A stretch of 38,916 bases of DNA from Saccharomonospora azurea NA-128. GTDB lineage: Bacteria; Actinomycetota; Actinomycetes; Mycobacteriales; Pseudonocardiaceae. This document shows, in pieces, positions 9,738 through 17,144 of this stretch (positions within the stretch are counted from its first letter, which is position 1; each line of letters starts with the position of its first letter). The notes beneath the pieces were generated by a model. It did not search any database. It saw nothing but the letters and a program-made list of their open reading frames with translations, and was not told the DNA's origin. The DNA lies in contig NZ_CM001466.1 of NCBI RefSeq assembly GCF_000231055.2, positions 4,057,129-4,096,044 on the forward strand, written 5' to 3'. The position numbers and the translations under genes were made by a program.

Positions 9738-11075
9738 TCAGCGCAACGGCAGGTCGAGGGCCGCCTGCGCGACGCGGGAGGTCGAGTCCTCCGCCGGGGT
9801 CTCGTCCGCTCCGGCCTCCACCTGCGCGAGCACCGTGCGGACCGTCGCCCCGTCGCGCCGGGTCGTGTACGTGGCGCCTTCGAACGTGGGCACGGAATGA
9901 GCCCAACGCCCGGCCTCGGTGGCGATGTCGGTGAGCACACCCGTACCGGGGCCCGCGGCCAGCTCTTCGAACCGATCCGCCACCTCGGCGTCCGGGAACG
10001 TGACCGCGCCGACCGAGACGGACACCGTTCGACCGTCCACCGTGGTCGTGAAACTGCCCCGCAGGAGTTCGACGCAGCCGTGGTCGAGCAGGAACGCCTG
10101 CACGTCGCCCACCGCGTGGTGCGGTTCGCACCCGGTCGCGGCGTCCTTGGCCACGGGACTGAACGGCACGCCGCCGACGTCGACCGTCGCCACTCCTCCG
10201 GCGGATTCCTCGACGGAGGCCGGGGTCGGTGCCTCGCGCGAGCTCACGGTGAGGATCGTGATCGCGACGACCACGACGACCAGCAGGGCGGCGCCGGCGA
10301 GGGCGACCCGCCGTCGGGGGGAGTCGCGGTGCTGGTGCTGTGTTGCGGGGGAGGGCGACGCAGGTGGGATACGCACCGACCGTGCTGTCGGTGTGCCCGA
10401 CGGCGGCGGCGTCGGCAGTTCGCCGGACGTCGGTTGTGTCGCGGCGAACCCCTCGGCCGACAGCGTGGCGTCGTCGAGATCCGTCGCGGTGGGAGCGAGG
10501 TCGCGCAGAACGGCTCGGGCCTGCGTCGTCGTCAGTGGACGCGCGGCGGCGGGAAGGGCGTCGGTCGCCTTCATGAACGCCGACGCCGTCGGGTAGAGGA
10601 TGCGCACCGGTCCGGCGAGGTCGTCGGGCGGTTGTTCGACGGTCTCGACGTAGGGGCCGACCGCGATCACGACACCGACGGGGACCGTGGAGTCCACGGC
10701 GTGGATGCGGTCGGCGAAGCGTCCGGCGAGGGCGAGCGCGGCCAGACCCGGGTTGACGGTGGGGCGGGCGCTCGCGTCGCCACCTCCGTCGCCGTCCTGC
10801 CCGGGACGGACCAGCGGCCACCCGTCGGCCTTCCATTCCTGATGCAGGGGCGCGGTGAGGGTCATGGCGGGATCGGGCAGGTCGACCCCGACCACCACGA
10901 ACACGCCTCGCGGCAACACGAGCACGGCGTCGACCTCGAGGTCCGACTCCGGTGGCGTCACCCCCAGCACCGCGACACCGCCCACGACGTTGCCACCCCG
11001 GCCGAGCGAGGTGAGCGCTGCGCGGATGTCGTCGGCGACCCGGGTGGGCCTCGCCGGGAACCGGACGACTCGCAC
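9738..11075 (-). CDS. Membrane protein of unknown function with possible NERD-like N-terminal domain
   Basis: A 445-residue protein. The start is GTG at 11073-11075, four bases after AGGGAGGGTCAC-type purine sequence. Residues 13-145 resemble the fold pattern of the NERD nuclease-related domain: a helix (VADDIRAALTSLG), then DLEVDAVLVLPRGVFVVVGV and a later VPVGVVIAVGPYV strand. The E/Q-x-K catalytic motif expected after GVFVV is not there. Residues 220-255 are Pro/Ser/Thr-rich, residues 257-277 form one membrane segment (VALAGAALLVVVVVAITIL), and about 165 residues follow, with two Cys (about 321 and 337) that may form a disulfide if exported. No relative is named with confidence. It converges with the flavoprotein gene, seven bases away. 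Confidence 0.65.
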   Translation of the reverse strand: MRVVRFPARPTRVADDIRAALTSLGRGGNVVGGVAVLGVTPPESDLEVDAVLVLPRGVFVVVGVDLPDPAMTLTAPLHQEWKADGWPLVRPGQDGDGGGDASARPTVNPGLAALALAGRFADRIHAVDSTVPVGVVIAVGPYVETVEQPPDDLAGPVRILYPTASAFMKATDALPAAARPLTTTQARAVLRDLAPTATDLDDATLSAEGFAATQPTSGELPTPPPSGTPTARSVRIPPASPSPATQHQHRDSPRRRVALAGAALLVVVVVAITILTVSSREAPTPASVEESAGGVATVDVGGVPFSPVAKDAATGCEPHHAVGDVQAFLLDHGCVELLRGSFTTTVDGRTVSVSVGAVTFPDAEVADRFEELAAGPGTGVLTDIATEAGRWAHSVPTFEGATYTTRRDGATVRTVLAQVEAGADETPAEDSTSRVAQAALDLPLR

Positions 11076-11441
11076 GTGACCCTCCCTGACGCCTCGCTCG
11101 CTAAGCTTTATAGCGGACCCGTCACGCCCGTGCTGGGTGGCGTGCGCGCAATGTGACCGGCGTGGTGACGGCGATCACCGGAATGGCGGCTACCCGTTCG
11201 TTTTTCTTGCGGCTATTGCTTGGTGTGGACACGCGCGGTCTCTGCTGTCGGTAGAGCCCGAAAGCCCTGGAATGAGCACTCTGTCCAGTGGGACGGCTCA
11301 GTGGTGTGATTTCAGGGGCTTGTGTGGCCAAATGGGTGAGTCGCGTGCAGAATAACGAGGGAGTCGCCGCGGGTTGATTAATCCGCTTCACCGACGAGGT
11401 CGTAGGGGAAGACGCCCCTCGTCGAGTAGCGGAGGTAAGCA
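11076..11441. other. 366-bp intergenic region between divergent genes
   Basis: Between the starts of the membrane protein gene (minus strand) and the DUF3145 gene (plus strand). It is less GC-rich than its surroundings. TATAAA on the minus strand (11107-11112) lies about 32 bases before the membrane protein start and could be its -10 box; no convincing -35 was seen. A short GGTGA...TCACC inverted repeat lies near 11165-11180. The DUF3145 start is served by GGAGG at 11431-11435. No small coding frame with a recognisable product was found. Confidence 0.4.
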
Positions 11442-11933
11442 GTGAGCACTCGTGGCGTGGTGTACGTCCACTCGTCGCCGTCTGCGGTTTGCCCGCACGT
11501 CGAGTGGGCGATTTCCGGCGCGCTGGGAAGCCGGGTGGATTTGCGGTGGACTGCGCAGCCCGCCGCACCCGGACAACTGCGCGCGGAATGTGATTGGCGC
11601 GCGCCCGCCGGGACCGGTGGCAAGCTCGCCACCGCCCTCAAGGCGTGGCCCATGGTGCGCTTCGAGATCACGGAGGAGCCGAGCCCCGGCGTGGACGGGC
11701 AGCGGTTCTGCTACGCGCCCGGCCTCGGACTGTGGCACGCCCGCACGAGCGCCAACGGTGACATCGTGGTGGGGGAGGACCGGTTGCGGAGCCTGGTGTC
11801 CAAGAACCGGGCCGGTGAGCAGCTCGCCCACGAGCTGGACAAGATGCTGGGGTCGAGCTGGGACGAGGCACTCGAACCGTTCCGCCACGCGGGCGACGGT
11901 GCGCCGGTGACCTGGCTGCACCAGGTGGGTTGA
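11442..11933 (+). CDS. DUF3145 family protein
   Basis: A 163-residue protein matching DUF3145, a family confined to actinobacteria: STRGVVYVHSSPSAVCPHVEWA at the N-terminus, then LRAECDWRAPAGTGGKLA, MVRFEITEEPSPGVDG, RFCYAPGLGLWHA and LVSKNRAGEQLAHELDKMLG. GTG at 11442 has GGAGG (11431-11435) with six bases between. It is cytosolic, with no signal peptide or membrane segment. The function is unknown. It stands convergent with fabF, and a DUF3145 gene next to the fab cluster is, to my knowledge, also found in Streptomyces, which hints at a link to fatty-acid synthesis. A perfect 19-bp hairpin separates the two genes. Confidence 0.85.
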   Translation: MSTRGVVYVHSSPSAVCPHVEWAISGALGSRVDLRWTAQPAAPGQLRAECDWRAPAGTGGKLATALKAWPMVRFEITEEPSPGVDGQRFCYAPGLGLWHARTSANGDIVVGEDRLRSLVSKNRAGEQLAHELDKMLGSSWDEALEPFRHAGDGAPVTWLHQVG

Positions 11934-11940
11934 ACGGGAC

Positions 11941-11984
11941 ACGACGAAGGCCACCTCGATCGGCGTCGAGGTGGCCTTCGTCGT
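11941..11984. terminator. Bidirectional terminator between DUF3145 gene and fabF
   Basis: A perfect 19-bp inverted repeat (arms 11941-11959 and 11966-11984) with a six-base loop lies seven bases after the DUF3145 stop and 15 bases beyond the fabF stop. No long T run follows on either strand, which is normal in high-GC actinobacteria. Confidence 0.85.
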
Positions 11985-11999
11985 CTGCGATCGTGCGCG

Positions 12000-13247
12000 C
12001 TACGCCTTCGTGAACAGCAGGGCGGTGTTGTGACCGCCGAAGCCGAACGAGTTGCTGACGGCAGCCCCGAGATCGATCTTGCGCGGCTCACCGGACACGA
12101 CGTCCAGCTCGACCTTCGGGTCCAGGTTCTCCAGGTTCAGCGTCGCGGGAACGATGCCGTGGTAGATCGACAGGATCGTCGCGATGCCCTCCACGGCGCC
12201 CGCACCGCCGACCAGGTGACCGAGTGCACCCTTCGGCGCCGTCACCACCGCGTGATCACCGATGGCCTTGCGGATCGCCGCGGCCTCACCGACGTCACCG
12301 ACGACGGTGGACGTCGCGTGGGCGTTCACGTGGCCCACGTCCGAGGCCGACACACCCGCCATGCGCATGGCCTGCTGCATCGCGGCGATCTGGCCGATGC
12401 CCTCGGGGTGGTTCCCGGTGATGTGGTAGGCGTCCGACGTGAGGCCGTAGCCCCCCAGTCGTGCGTACACGCGGGCGCCCCGCGCGGCCGCCCGGTCGGC
12501 GCGTTCGAGCACCACCACGCCCGCGCCCTCACCGAGGACGAAGCCGTCGCGATCGGCGTCGAACGGCCGGGACGCGCTCTCGGGCTCGTCGTTGCGGGTG
12601 GACACGGTGCGGGCCTGCGCGAACCCGGCGATGGTGATCGGGGCGATGCAGGCCTCCGCACCACCCGCGACCACGACGTCGGCCCGACCGGACTGGATCA
12701 TCTGGATCCCGTTCGCGATCCCCTCGGCGCCCGACGCGCACGCCGAGGCCGGGGAGTGCACCCCCGCCCGAGCCTTCAGATCGATCCCCACGTGCGCTGC
12801 CGGTCCGTTCGGCATCAGCATCGGCACCGTCAACGGCGACACCTTGCGGATGCCGTGCTGCTCCAGGAGGTCGTCCTGGTTGAGCAGCGTGACCGGGCCG
12901 CCGATTCCCGTGCCGATCGAGACGCCGAGCCGCTCGGGCTCGACGTCCTGCGACTCGTCGGTGGGCGGCTCGAAGCCGGCGTCCGCCCATGCCTCCCGTG
13001 CCGCGAGCAGTGCGACCTGCTCGCAACGGTCGAGCCTGCGGGCCTGCACGCGCGGGATCTTCTCCGTCGGCTCCTCGGCGAGCACGGCGCCGATCCTCAC
13101 CGGAAGGTCGATCTCCCCGAGCCAGTCGGCGTCGAGCGCGCGGACGCCACTGCGGCCCGCGAGCAGGCCGTCCCAGGTCGAGGGGACGTCCGCACCCAGC
13201 GGTGTGGTGGCACCGAGCCCGGTGATCACGACGTCGATATTGCTCAT
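12000..13247 (-). CDS. fabF: Beta-ketoacyl-ACP synthase II (FabF/KasA-type)
   Basis: A 415-residue condensing enzyme that extends acyl-ACP with malonyl-ACP in type II fatty-acid synthesis. It has the Cys-His-His set of KAS I/II: Cys170 in ASACASGAEG, His310 in NAHATSTVVGD, and His344 in GALGHLVGGAGAVEG, with Lys339 before it. SNSFGFGGHN near the C-terminus closes the fold. ATG at 13245-13247 has GGGGAGA just upstream. It is the last gene of fabD-fabH-acpP-fabF, 32 bases after acpP. There is a single KAS gene, where mycobacteria have kasA and kasB in tandem, so the operon is of the Streptomyces type. It could also serve longer acyl chains; this cannot be told from sequence alone. Confidence 0.96.
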   Translation of the reverse strand: MSNIDVVITGLGATTPLGADVPSTWDGLLAGRSGVRALDADWLGEIDLPVRIGAVLAEEPTEKIPRVQARRLDRCEQVALLAAREAWADAGFEPPTDESQDVEPERLGVSIGTGIGGPVTLLNQDDLLEQHGIRKVSPLTVPMLMPNGPAAHVGIDLKARAGVHSPASACASGAEGIANGIQMIQSGRADVVVAGGAEACIAPITIAGFAQARTVSTRNDEPESASRPFDADRDGFVLGEGAGVVVLERADRAAARGARVYARLGGYGLTSDAYHITGNHPEGIGQIAAMQQAMRMAGVSASDVGHVNAHATSTVVGDVGEAAAIRKAIGDHAVVTAPKGALGHLVGGAGAVEGIATILSIYHGIVPATLNLENLDPKVELDVVSGEPRKIDLGAAVSNSFGFGGHNTALLFTKA

Positions 13248-13279
13248 TGGTGTCTCCCCGAGGTGTGTTGCGAGAAGCT

Positions 13280-13525
13280 CTACTTCGCGTTGGCCGCGAC
13301 GTAGTCCACGGCGTCACCGACCGTCTTCAGGTTGGCCAGCTCGTCGTCCGGGATCTTCACGCCGAACTTGTCCTCGGCCTGCACGGCGATCTCGACCATG
13401 GACAGCGAGTCGATGTCGAGGTCGTCGACGAAGGACTTCTCCGCGCTGACGTCGTCGGCCGACACACCGGCGACCTCCTCGACGATCTCGCCGAGGCCGG
13501 CCAGGATCTCGTTCTTGTCTGCCAC
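13280..13525 (-). CDS. acpP: Acyl carrier protein
   Basis: An 81-residue acidic protein carrying growing acyl chains for fatty-acid synthesis. Ser40 in DLDIDSLSMVEI is the phosphopantetheine attachment site, and helix III region DDELANLKTVGDAVDYV is typical. GTG at 13525 follows AAAGGAAG. It lies between fabH (74 bases upstream) and fabF (32 bases downstream), the standard actinobacterial order. It should also carry the octanoyl group that LipB (35441-36190) transfers. Length and charge are normal for primary ACPs and unlike polyketide ACPs. Confidence 0.96.
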   Translation of the reverse strand: MADKNEILAGLGEIVEEVAGVSADDVSAEKSFVDDLDIDSLSMVEIAVQAEDKFGVKIPDDELANLKTVGDAVDYVAANAK

Positions 13526-13599
13526 TGGGCTTCCTTTCTCGGTTTTGCTATTCGGGTCGCGACGGGTCTTGTGCCGTCGGCGTCTGTGGTGGCGCGGTG

Positions 13600-14580
13600 T
13601 CAGGGACAGATGAGCACTTGCCCCGCGTAGGACAGGCCTGCGCCGAATCCGACGGTCAGGACGACGTCGCCGGGCTTCACGGTGCCTGCGGCACGCATGT
13701 GGTCGAGCGCCATCGGGATGGACGCCGACGACGTGTTGCCCGAGTAACGGATGTCGTCGGCCACCACCATGTCGTCGCGGGCACCCTTGGCGCGCAGCCG
13801 CTTGGCGATGGCCTCGACGATGCGCAGGTTCGCCTGGTGCGGAATGAGCACGTCGATGTCCGAGAGTTCCAGCCCCGCCAGCTCCACGGCCCGCATCGCC
13901 ACCGGCGCGATCTGCGTCGTGGCCCAGCGGAACACCGGCTGCCCTTCCTGGAAGATGTAGCGGTTGTCCCGCATGTAGATCACGTCCACCAGGTCGCCGG
14001 CGCTGCCCCACGCCACCGGGCCGATGCCCGGCTCGTCGGACGGGCCCACCAGGGCCGCGCCCGCGCCGTCGGCGAAGATGATCGCCGTGGACCGGTCGGT
14101 GGGGTCGACGACGTCGGTGAGCTTCTCCGCGCCGATGACGAGTACCTTCTTCGCGGACCCGGCGCGGACCAGGTCCGAGGCCACACCGAGGCCGTAGCAG
14201 AAGCCGGCGCACGCGGCGTTGAGGTCGAACGCGCCCGCGGCCTTCACGCCGATCCGGTCGGCGACCTGGGCGGCGGCGTTGGGGATCGGTGCGGGCATCG
14301 TGCAGTTCGGCACGATCACCGTGTCGACCTCGGACGGCGCGACACCCGCGTCGGCAAGCGCCTTCGCGCCCGCGGTGACGGCCATGTCGACCAGCCGTTC
14401 GTCCTCACCGGCGAACCGGCGCTCGATGATGCCGACGCGGTCGCGGATCCACTGGTCGCTGGTGTCCATGTGCTGCGACAGCTCGTCGTTGGTGACGACC
14501 CGGTCGGGCTGCGTGCTGCCGACACCCAGCACACGGCTGGCCTTCGCGCCCTGCGCGAGGGTGAGCGTCGGTCGAGTCAT
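13600..14580 (-). CDS. fabH: Beta-ketoacyl-ACP synthase III
   Basis: A 326-residue enzyme that starts fatty-acid synthesis by condensing acyl-CoA with malonyl-ACP. Cys124 in LNAACAGFCYG, His in IPHQANLRI (about residue 257) and Asn in RYSGNTSSAS (about 287) form the FabH catalytic triad. The N-terminal signature DTSDQWIRDRVGI is present. The ATG at 14580 overlaps the fabD stop by four bases (ATGA), which suggests translational coupling. In Gram-positive actinobacteria FabH often prefers branched starter CoAs; the sequence alone does not settle preference. Second gene of the fab operon. Confidence 0.96.
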   Translation of the reverse strand: MTRPTLTLAQGAKASRVLGVGSTQPDRVVTNDELSQHMDTSDQWIRDRVGIIERRFAGEDERLVDMAVTAGAKALADAGVAPSEVDTVIVPNCTMPAPIPNAAAQVADRIGVKAAGAFDLNAACAGFCYGLGVASDLVRAGSAKKVLVIGAEKLTDVVDPTDRSTAIIFADGAGAALVGPSDEPGIGPVAWGSAGDLVDVIYMRDNRYIFQEGQPVFRWATTQIAPVAMRAVELAGLELSDIDVLIPHQANLRIVEAIAKRLRAKGARDDMVVADDIRYSGNTSSASIPMALDHMRAAGTVKPGDVVLTVGFGAGLSYAGQVLICP

Positions 14581-15479
14581 GCCAGCTCCTCCAGGTGCGC
14601 GGGGGTCTTCACGGCGAACGGGGTGGTGACGGTGCCCTTGAGCTCGCGCTTCACCAGCCCGGTCAACGTCCCCGCCGGGGGCAGCTCGACGGTCCGGTCG
14701 ACGCCCAGCTCGGCCAACTCTCGCATCGTCAGGTCCCACCGCACCGGGCGGGTCACCTGGGAGACGAGCCTGTCGAGGTACTGCGCGCCGCTCGTGACCA
14801 CGCGGCCGTCGGCGTTCGACAACAGCGGCCGCGTCGGGTCGGAGGGCGTGAGTTTGCCGGCGTGGGCGCGCAGGGCCTCCTCGGCCGCGGCCATGTACCT
14901 GGTGTGGAAGGCGCCCGCGACCTTGAGGCGCCGCACCTTGGTACCGGCCAGGGGTTCCGCCACGATCCGCTCGATCGCGTCGGTCGAACCCGAGGCCACG
15001 ATCTGTCCGGCGCCGTTGCGGTTGGCGGCTTCCAGGTCGTGCTCGTGCAGCCAGGCCACCACCTCGTCGGGGTCGCCGAGCATCACGGCCGCCATGCTCG
15101 TCGGCTCGGCGGCGCACGCGGCGGCCATCTCGGCGCCGCGAACGGCCGCCAGCGCGACGGCGTCTCCGGCGGGCAGGACTCCGGCGATCGCGGCGGCGGC
15201 CAGCTCACCCACGGAGTGGCCCCCGACCGGACCGTCGGACGGCACGGTCGACGGAAGGTACTCGTAGGCGAGCAGCGACGTCGCGACGATGAGTGGCTGG
15301 GCGACCGCCGTGTCCTGGATCTCCTCGGCAGAGGCCTCGGTGCCGAGTCTGACGAGGTCGAGGTTGCTGGTCTCCGACCACTGCGCGAGGCGGTCGCGCG
15401 CTCCGGCGAGTTCGAGCCAGGGAGTGAGCATGCCGGGTTGCTGAGAACCCTGTCCGGGGCAGAGGAGAGCGGAGGTCAC
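14577..15479 (-). CDS. fabD: Malonyl-CoA:ACP transacylase
   Basis: A 300-residue enzyme that moves malonyl from CoA to ACP. LCPGQGSQQPGM at the N-terminus and the nucleophile motif GHSVGELAAAA are diagnostic; GAFHTRYM holds the catalytic His. I place the start at GTG 15479 because relatives begin a few residues before PGQGSQ. An in-frame GTG at 15494 would add five residues. Neither has a clear ribosome site, so a leaderless or short-leader mRNA is possible. It is the first gene of fabD-fabH-acpP-fabF and lies about 150 bases downstream of the fasR stop on the same strand. Confidence 0.95.
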   Translation of the reverse strand: MTSALLCPGQGSQQPGMLTPWLELAGARDRLAQWSETSNLDLVRLGTEASAEEIQDTAVAQPLIVATSLLAYEYLPSTVPSDGPVGGHSVGELAAAAIAGVLPAGDAVALAAVRGAEMAAACAAEPTSMAAVMLGDPDEVVAWLHEHDLEAANRNGAGQIVASGSTDAIERIVAEPLAGTKVRRLKVAGAFHTRYMAAAEEALRAHAGKLTPSDPTRPLLSNADGRVVTSGAQYLDRLVSQVTRPVRWDLTMRELAELGVDRTVELPPAGTLTGLVKRELKGTVTTPFAVKTPAHLEELA

Positions 15480-15632
15480 ATCTGTAGGGAACACGGAACG
15501 TGGTGTGCGGGGGCATGCCTCCCAGTCACCAAGTACTTCGAATCACGTTGTGGAATCCCTACAAACAGCGACCGGATTCGGTGTGATGCGGGCGACGTTG
15601 TGCCGCCCCTCACTGTCGTGCTGGAGCCGTGG
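15480..15632 (-). promoter_or_regulatory. fabD promoter region, possible regulator site
   Basis: The region between fasR and fabD should hold the fab operon promoter. FasR/MabR-type proteins bind this place in Streptomyces and Mycobacterium. Visible symmetry is TGTAGGGA (15483-15490) against TCCCTACA (15556-15563), an 8-bp inverted repeat with a wide spacer, and the palindrome AAGTACTT (15531-15538). An 8-bp match could be chance. No clear -35/-10 pair was identified. Confidence 0.4.
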
Positions 15633-16862
15633 TCACCAGAGACCGCGTGAGCGGGCCAGGCGGCCCACGGTCAGGGCCGTCCGCAACACGAGCGCGTCCC
15701 GCGGATCGGCGGCGTTGCGGCCGGTGAGTTCGGTCGCCTTCTTCAGCCGGTAGCGCACCGTGTTGGGATGCACGAACAACTGGCGGGCGCACGTTTCGAG
15801 CACACCGCCGGTCTCCAGGTAGGTCTCGATGGTCTCCAGCAGCGCGGGCCCGGCGTTCTCCAGGGGGCGCGCGATCTCGTCCATCAGCACGCGTTCGGCC
15901 TCGGCGTCGCCCGCGAGTGCTCGTTCGGGCAGGAGGTCGATGGACCGCGTGGGACGGGGTGCGGAGGGCCAGCCGACCACGGCCCGCAGTCCCGACAGTG
16001 CCTCGGCCGCGCTGCGGTGGGCCTCGGCGAGGCTGCTCACCGTGGGACCCGCGACGACCGGTCCCTCGGCGAACGCCGTGGACAGGACGGGCAGGACGTC
16101 CTCCGCCTTCGCGGTACCCGTCGTGGGGCCCGCGACCACCACGACCAGGCGCGAGCCCTGCACGCCGAGCAGCACGGGCCTGCCCACGCGGGCGGCCTTG
16201 CTGCGCACCTCGAAGACGACCGAGGGCGGATCGTCGGACGGCGGATTGCCCACGAGGACGGTGGCGTCGGCGGCCGGGTCCCACCCCAGTGCGGCGGCCC
16301 GGGACAGGACCGACTCCTCCGCGTCACCCCGAACGACGCCGTCGACCACGAGGGCTTCGAGTCGCGCGTCCCACGCGCCCCGAGCCTCGGCCGCCGCGGC
16401 GTAGGAGTTGGCCGCGGCGAACGCGATCTCCCGCCCGTACCGCAGGATGCCCTCGGTCAACACGGCTCGCTCGGCCGCGTCCGCCGCGAAGCGGGGGAGC
16501 TGCTCCTCGAAGACGTCGAGTGCGAGGCGCACGAGCTCCACCGTCTGACGGAGGCTGACCCAGCGGGACAGCTCCCTCGGCGCCGAACGGAACGCCTCGG
16601 TGGTGAGCTTGAGGGCCTCCTGCGAGTCGCGCATCCAGCGCACGAATCCGGCGGCACCGGCCTGGGTGATGAGCAGGACGCTGGCGCGTTGGTCGGCGGG
16701 CAGTCGGCCGAACCAGGACAGGCGTTCCTCGATGGCGGCGACGCTGGCCTTGGCGAGCCGCCCGGACGCCCGTTCGAGCGCGCGCAGCGTGGCTTCGGAC
16801 AGCCCGTGCCGAGGCAGCGCGGGTTCGTGGTCGGACAGAGCCGGAGACGGTTCAGTGGACAT
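15633..16862 (-). CDS. fasR: PucR-type transcriptional regulator of fatty-acid synthesis (FasR/MabR)
   Basis: A 409-residue regulator. The C-terminal 58 residues contain the PucR-family helix-turn-helix (HTH_30), about 352-381: GGVLETCARQLFVHPNTVRY then RLKKATELTG. The rest is a long sensory region with a GGDEF-like middle as in PucR proteins, of unknown ligand; in mycobacterial MabR long-chain acyl-CoA is the reported effector. ATG at 16862 (MSTEPSPALS) is chosen over upstream in-frame starts, which would cross the aceE terminator hairpin. Lying directly upstream of fabD on the same strand matches fasR (Streptomyces coelicolor) and mabR (Rv2242), which control the fab operon. A separate promoter is likely between 16870 and 17140. 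Confidence 0.88.
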   Translation of the reverse strand: MSTEPSPALSDHEPALPRHGLSEATLRALERASGRLAKASVAAIEERLSWFGRLPADQRASVLLITQAGAAGFVRWMRDSQEALKLTTEAFRSAPRELSRWVSLRQTVELVRLALDVFEEQLPRFAADAAERAVLTEGILRYGREIAFAAANSYAAAAEARGAWDARLEALVVDGVVRGDAEESVLSRAAALGWDPAADATVLVGNPPSDDPPSVVFEVRSKAARVGRPVLLGVQGSRLVVVVAGPTTGTAKAEDVLPVLSTAFAEGPVVAGPTVSSLAEAHRSAAEALSGLRAVVGWPSAPRPTRSIDLLPERALAGDAEAERVLMDEIARPLENAGPALLETIETYLETGGVLETCARQLFVHPNTVRYRLKKATELTGRNAADPRDALVLRTALTVGRLARSRGLW

Positions 16863-16943
16863 GCTGGTGCCGAATCCTACGCGGGACGTCTCGGACGCTG
16901 GGGTCGCACGGTCCGGCAGCGTCGCCACCGCGAGGGCTGAAAC

Positions 16944-16986
16944 GAGATCGCCCGACGCGCCGTGTTCCGTCGCGTCGGGCGATCTC
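16944..16986 (-). terminator. Hairpin between aceE and fasR, probable terminator
   Basis: A perfect 16-bp inverted repeat (16944-16959 and 16971-16986) with an 11-base loop lies about 160 bases after the aceE stop and 80 bases before the fasR start. It probably ends aceE transcripts, which would make fasR depend on its own promoter or on readthrough. If the fasR promoter lies upstream of it, it could act as a leader attenuator instead. Confidence 0.65.
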
Positions 16987-17095
16987 ACTTCCCCGGTCCC
17001 CACCGGTGTCCCCACTATGAAGTGCGAGATCACGACCCGCCACCGGACTCACCCGATCGTGAGTACCGGCGACAGGTCGCTCTCCGGTCCACAGA

Positions 17096-17135
17096 GGACA
17101 TTCCTGGACATCCATGGACACCGATGGACACCGAA
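17096..17135. repeat. Four tandem 10-bp repeats upstream of fasR
   Basis: Four consecutive units share GGACA at exactly 10-bp steps (17096, 17106, 17116, 17126): GGACATTCCT, GGACATCCAT, GGACACCGAT, GGACACCGAA. They lie 10-50 bases past the aceE stop and about 234 bases before the fasR start. One helical turn per unit is the spacing expected of stacked protein sites, but no factor is known. Confidence 0.7.
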
Positions 17136-17144
17136 CGGACTACG

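Noticed and set aside
12030-15650. Several long plus-strand frames opposite the fab genes
   Set aside because: They are antisense shadows of fabF, fabH and fabD, with no recognisable product and no plausible ribosome sites.
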